Part shown: positions 60,765 to 64,000 of the stretch, piece by piece
How the letters are laid out: each line of letters begins with the position of its first letter
Position numbering within the stretch: the first letter of the stretch is position 1
DNA from: Bin5 sp965261695
Lineage (GTDB): Bacteria; Chloroflexota; Anaerolineae; Caldilineales; Caldilineaceae
Assembly: GCA_965261695.1 (NCBI GenBank)
Contig: OZ253474.1
Location: forward strand, 4,030,001 to 4,094,000
Direction: 5' to 3'
Length of the DNA: 64,000 nt
Position numbers and translations under genes: made by a program
The notes under the pieces: generated by a model
The model's database searches: none
Seen by the model: only the letters and a program-made list of their open reading frames with translations
What the model was told of the DNA's origin: nothing

Positions 60765-62108
60765 ATGCCTGAGTATAGGGCCCACTTGCGCTGCTTCCGG
60801 GGCTGCGCCGGGACATATTCCATCTACGAGGTCATCTATACCTGCCCCCAATGCGGCGGTCTGCTGGAGGTGGAGCACGACATTGACGCGCTGCGGGCGC
60901 GTTCGGCTGAAGAGTGGAAACGGCTTTTTGAAGAGCGGGTCGGCTCGACGGAGTGGCCTTATGGCAGCGGCGTGTGGGGCAAGAAAGAGTGGGTCATGCC
61001 GACCATTGCTGACGAGAACGTTGTCAGCATGTACGAAGGCAACTCCAATCTCTTCTGGGCTGAGCGGTTGGGCAGCCAGATCGGGTTGTCTGATCTGTGG
61101 GTTAAAATGTGCGGCAACAGCCATAGCGGCAGCTTCAAAGACCTGGGCATGACGGTTCTGGTCAGCGTCGTCAAGCAGATGCGGGCCGATGGCGTGCCGG
61201 TTCGGGCTGTGGCCTGCGCCAGCACCGGCGATACCAGCGCCGCTCTCGCCGCCTATGCCGCGGCGGCCGGCATCCCCGCCGTGATCTTCCTGCCGGAGGG
61301 CAAAGTCAGCCCCGCGCAACTGATCCAGCCCATCGCCAACGGCGCCTATGTGCTGGCCCTGGACACCGATTTTGACGGCTGCATGCGCGTCATTCGCGAG
61401 ATCACCCATGACGGAGACAGCCCCGACTCTTCCATCTATCTGGCCAATTCGATGAACTCGCTGCGCATTGAAGGCCAGAAGACGGTGGGCTTCGAAATCG
61501 TGCAGCAGTTCGATTGGGAGATACCGGACTGGATCATTATTCCGGTGGGCAATCTTGGCAACATCAGCGCGCTCTACAAAGGGTTGAAGATGATGCAGGA
61601 GTTGGGCATCGTCAGCCGTCTGCCCCGCCTGGTGGCGGCCCAGGCCAGCAAGGCCAACCCGTTCTATCTCAGCTATCTGAACGGATTCCGTGAGAAGGTC
61701 AGCGTAGAGGCCGAATCGACGCTGGCGTCCGCAATACAGATCGGCGATCCGGTCAGCTATGAGAAGGCTGTGCAGGCGATTCAGGAGACCGACGGCATTG
61801 TCGAGCAGGTCAGCGAACACGAAATGGCCGCGGCCGCGGCGATGGCGGACACGACCGGCATGTACACCTGTCCGCATACCGGCACGGCCCTGGCAGCGCT
61901 CTTCAAACTGCTGGAGCGCAAGGTCGTTCGCAGCCACGAGCGCGTGGTCGTCATCAGCACCGCGCACGGGTTGAAGTTTACGCCTTTCAAAGTCGGCTAC
62001 CACGAAGGCACGCTGACGGAGGTGGAGAGCGACCTCGCCAACCCGCCGGTCTATCTGCCCGCGGATGCGGCGATCGTGCGGGAGACGATCCAGCGCAGAC
62101 TGGCGTAA
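60765..62108 (+). CDS. thrC: threonine synthase
   Basis: PLP enzyme converting O-phosphohomoserine to threonine, 447 aa. The N-terminus carries a zinc-ribbon-like pair of Cys clusters ('LRCFRGC', 'YTCPQCGG') common in this branch. 'YEGNSNLFWAERL' precedes the PLP Lys in 'NSHSGSFKDLGMTVL'. The phosphate-binding loop 'GNLGNISALYKG' and 'VACASTGDTSAALAAYAAAA' are intact. Other cystathionine-synthase-fold enzymes are excluded by this set. Probably monocistronic from the promoter at 60644. The first in-frame ATG fits the start. Confidence 0.94.
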   Translation: MPEYRAHLRCFRGCAGTYSIYEVIYTCPQCGGLLEVEHDIDALRARSAEEWKRLFEERVGSTEWPYGSGVWGKKEWVMPTIADENVVSMYEGNSNLFWAERLGSQIGLSDLWVKMCGNSHSGSFKDLGMTVLVSVVKQMRADGVPVRAVACASTGDTSAALAAYAAAAGIPAVIFLPEGKVSPAQLIQPIANGAYVLALDTDFDGCMRVIREITHDGDSPDSSIYLANSMNSLRIEGQKTVGFEIVQQFDWEIPDWIIIPVGNLGNISALYKGLKMMQELGIVSRLPRLVAAQASKANPFYLSYLNGFREKVSVEAESTLASAIQIGDPVSYEKAVQAIQETDGIVEQVSEHEMAAAAAMADTTGMYTCPHTGTALAALFKLLERKVVRSHERVVVISTAHGLKFTPFKVGYHEGTLTEVESDLANPPVYLPADAAIVRETIQRRLA

Positions 62109-62194
62109 TCGGGTCGGGCTGTGTCGGTGCCTCCACAGTTGGACGAAAGGCAGTTCATGCTCCCATCATCCGCCCGACGGCATCCTCGAGCGCA

Positions 62195-63001
62195 GTGAAC
62201 GAAGAAACCAAAGCGCATCCCCTCGACTACCACTCCACCTTCTTTTCCCAGGGGAGCATGGACTTTACCTGGGAAGAATTGACGGACGCCAAGCGGGCGC
62301 AGCACTTCGCAGACTGGCAGGCCGGCAAGGGTCTGATCGGCGGCGATCCCCGCAAGCGTCCGCATTTCGACATTTTACCTGCGTGGGGGCTGGACCGGCC
62401 TTTTGTACGCGCGCTGGCGCTGAATGACAGCCGCGCCGCCAATGGCGAGCGCTTCCGCCACGAGATTGCCAGCGCGCGCCCGCTGGAGATAGAGATCGGA
62501 TTCGGGCGCGGTGATTTTCTGCTCGACCGGGCCGCGCGCATGCCCGCGCGACCGTTCGTCGGTTTCGAGGTGAAGACCAAGGCGGTGCGTCTGGCGTTGC
62601 GCCGGGTGGAAAAGCGGGGTCTGGAAAATTTGTGGCTGAGCGACGATGACGTACGCGTGGGTCTGCCACTGGCGATCCCCGATCGGCGGGTTGATGCGAT
62701 GCACGTGCTATTCCCCGACCCCTGGTGGAAGGCGCAGCACAAGCTCAAGCGTCTGTTTTCGCCCCCGTTCGTTGACCTACTGGCGGCCAAGATACGCCCC
62801 GGCGGCTATCTGCACTTCAAGAGTGACGTCGAACAGTACGGCCAACTGGTGCGCCATCTGCTATCCCGCCATGCCGCCTTCTGCGACCACCGCCCGGAAC
62901 TGGCTGCGCGGGTCGGCCCCTATGTCCCGACCCACCGGGAGCACTGGTGCCTTCAGAACGGCAAGCCGGTGTGGGCCTACTATTTTTCCCGGCGGGACTA
63001 A
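62195..63001 (+). CDS. trmB: tRNA (guanine-N7-)-methyltransferase
   Basis: SAM-dependent enzyme that methylates G46 of tRNA, 268 aa. The core motifs are 'LEIEIGFGRGDFLLDRAARM', 'FVGFEVKTKAVRLALRR' and 'VLFPDPWWKAQHKLKRLF', the TrmB signature with catalytic Asp. The N-terminal 80 residues are an extension relative to many homologues (usual length about 210-240 aa). GTG start; ribosome site weak (GAGCG). Confidence 0.92.
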   Translation: MNEETKAHPLDYHSTFFSQGSMDFTWEELTDAKRAQHFADWQAGKGLIGGDPRKRPHFDILPAWGLDRPFVRALALNDSRAANGERFRHEIASARPLEIEIGFGRGDFLLDRAARMPARPFVGFEVKTKAVRLALRRVEKRGLENLWLSDDDVRVGLPLAIPDRRVDAMHVLFPDPWWKAQHKLKRLFSPPFVDLLAAKIRPGGYLHFKSDVEQYGQLVRHLLSRHAAFCDHRPELAARVGPYVPTHREHWCLQNGKPVWAYYFSRRD

Positions 63002-63071
63002 TCGTAGCGGACTATCTGACAGCAGACAGCGGCGCAGCCATTTCGTCACGCCAGAGTAGGGGAGGTCAACT

Positions 63072-64000
63072 TTGCTGACAAACTTGAAGATTCGAAATTT
63101 CAAGCGATTTGATGAGGTTGACATTCCGCTGGGAACGTCAGTAGTCTTCATCGGCCCCAACAATTCCGGCAAGACGGCTGCGCTGCAAGCGCTCGCATTG
63201 TGGAACAGGGGGCTTCTCAGTTGGCAGGAAAAGTATCGAGGCAAGCCGGCGCCAAGGAGTCGTCCAGTCGTCACGATCAATCGCCGCGATCTGATTGCGA
63301 TTTCAGTTCCCAAGGCAGATCTCCTGTGGCGCAACCTGCGCACTCGCCTAGGCACCAAGATAGACGGCAAGCCGGGCACACAGAATGTCCGAATCGACAT
63401 TGTCGTTGACGGCCTTTCGGATGACGACAAGTCATGGAGCTGCGGTCTGGAATTTGACTATGCCAATCCAGAGGCATTCTACTGTCGTCCCTTGCGGGTA
63501 GGCGGCGAGACGAAAACAGTGGACAGAATGCAGATCCCTGCCCAGGCGCTACAGACAAAGATCGCGTATCTTCCACCGATGTCGGGGCTGGCTGCGGACG
63601 AGCCGAGGTTGGAATTGGGTCGGATCAACGTTCTGATTGGGGAAGGTCAGACCGCTCAGGTACTTCGCAACTTGTGTCACAACTTGGCGGAGAACAGGGA
63701 GCAAGAGTGGAGGAAAGTTCAAGAGCATATTCAAGAGCTATTCGGTGTGAAGCTGAATAAACCGGAATATATCGCTGAGCGTGGTGAAATCACGATGTCC
63801 TATAGTGAGCCGCCCTCCACTGCTTCCCTGGCACTCTCCTCATCGGGCAGAGGGTTGCAGCAGACGTTGCTCCTGCTTGCTTATCTATTTGCGAATCCCA
63901 AATCGGTCTTGCTCTTGGACGAGCCGGATGCCAATCTGGAAATATTGCGTCAACGAGAGAATTATCGATTACTGTCAGACATCGCCCACGAGGTGGATAG
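63072..64000 (+). CDS. AAA/ABC-type ATPase, 3' partial
   Basis: P-loop ATPase of the AAA_15/AAA_21 (RecF/OLD-like) group, cut by the window end after 309 codons. TTG 63072 is supported by GGAGGTC upstream. Walker A is GPNNSGKT (residues 28-35) right after 'LKIRNFKRFDEVDIPLG'; the signature helix reads 'SSSGRGLQQTLLLLAYL' and Walker B 'SVLLLDEPDANLE'. Proteins with this layout often carry a C-terminal TOPRIM nuclease and take part in repair or phage defence, but the C-terminus is not visible here, so no function is assigned. Confidence 0.85.
   Translation, partial: MLTNLKIRNFKRFDEVDIPLGTSVVFIGPNNSGKTAALQALALWNRGLLSWQEKYRGKPAPRSRPVVTINRRDLIAISVPKADLLWRNLRTRLGTKIDGKPGTQNVRIDIVVDGLSDDDKSWSCGLEFDYANPEAFYCRPLRVGGETKTVDRMQIPAQALQTKIAYLPPMSGLAADEPRLELGRINVLIGEGQTAQVLRNLCHNLAENREQEWRKVQEHIQELFGVKLNKPEYIAERGEITMSYSEPPSTASLALSSSGRGLQQTLLLLAYLFANPKSVLLLDEPDANLEILRQRENYRLLSDIAHEVD

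Noticed and set aside
1..64000. tRNA or rRNA genes
   Set aside because: No convincing T-loop/acceptor combinations or conserved rRNA blocks were recognised by eye; a tRNAscan-type search would settle it.

Overview
The window looks like the chromosome of a GC-rich, free-living or host-associated heterotroph of the Chloroflexota (Caldilineae/Anaerolineae type). This is inferred from the gene mix: many lipoprotein-dependent carbohydrate ABC importers, oxidative enzymes, a menaquinone-type methyltransferase, ETF/acyl-CoA dehydrogenase, STAND-like AAA ATPases fused to propellers, and long degenerate intergenic repeats. No rRNA, tRNA, CRISPR array, integrase or transposase was recognised.

Region 1 (3-13057, all + strand) holds two carbohydrate (CUT1-type) ABC importers flanking a small catabolic block. 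The first importer has a 5'-truncated binding lipoprotein, an unusual permease carrying an extracytoplasmic beta-propeller, and a second permease. It is followed by a cytochrome P450, a lactonase-type amidohydrolase, a phytanoyl-CoA-dioxygenase-family oxygenase, a Gfo/Idh/MocA dehydrogenase and L-rhamnose mutarotase, and then by the second importer. The set points to uptake and oxidation of modified deoxysugars.

Region 2 (13058-37072) contains the first copy of a 1.2-kb non-coding element and two more sugar importers separated by an amidohydrolase. Next come an M20 peptidase, a degenerate M24-like protein, a DegT aminotransferase and an SDR. A complete five-gene Dpp/Opp-type importer follows, then an HpcH/HpaI aldolase and an IolE-like isomerase. 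None of the four sugar importers has its own ATPase, so they probably share one encoded elsewhere. In all five importers the spacer between the binding-protein gene and the first permease gene contains a strong inverted repeat.

Region 3 (37073-42530) begins with the second copy of the element. Both copies contain about 20 consecutive 10-bp units whose sequence changes in blocks, and both end about 30 bp before a sigma70-like promoter. Then come an M24 peptidase and a Gfo/Idh dehydrogenase on the + strand, and a cupin and gcvT on the - strand.

Region 4 (42530-55188) starts from a near-consensus promoter. Its first two genes are the most novel part of the window: a 1105-aa transmembrane receptor with two-component-regulator propeller repeats, a Y_Y_Y-like domain, one membrane segment and a cytoplasmic AAA/STAND ATPase in place of a histidine kinase, followed by a soluble AAA ATPase with a coiled-coil tail. 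The demethylmenaquinone methyltransferase, another methyltransferase, a class A PBP, SurE, a PH/DUF1648 membrane protein and a polyprenyl-phosphate-type glycosyltransferase follow.

Region 5 (55189-64000) has a frameshifted CPBP protease, an orphan exported protein of less GC-rich composition, and a likely small RNA or attenuator with its own promoter and intrinsic terminator. Acyl-CoA dehydrogenase with EtfB/EtfA, threonine synthase, TrmB and a 3'-truncated AAA ATPase complete the window.
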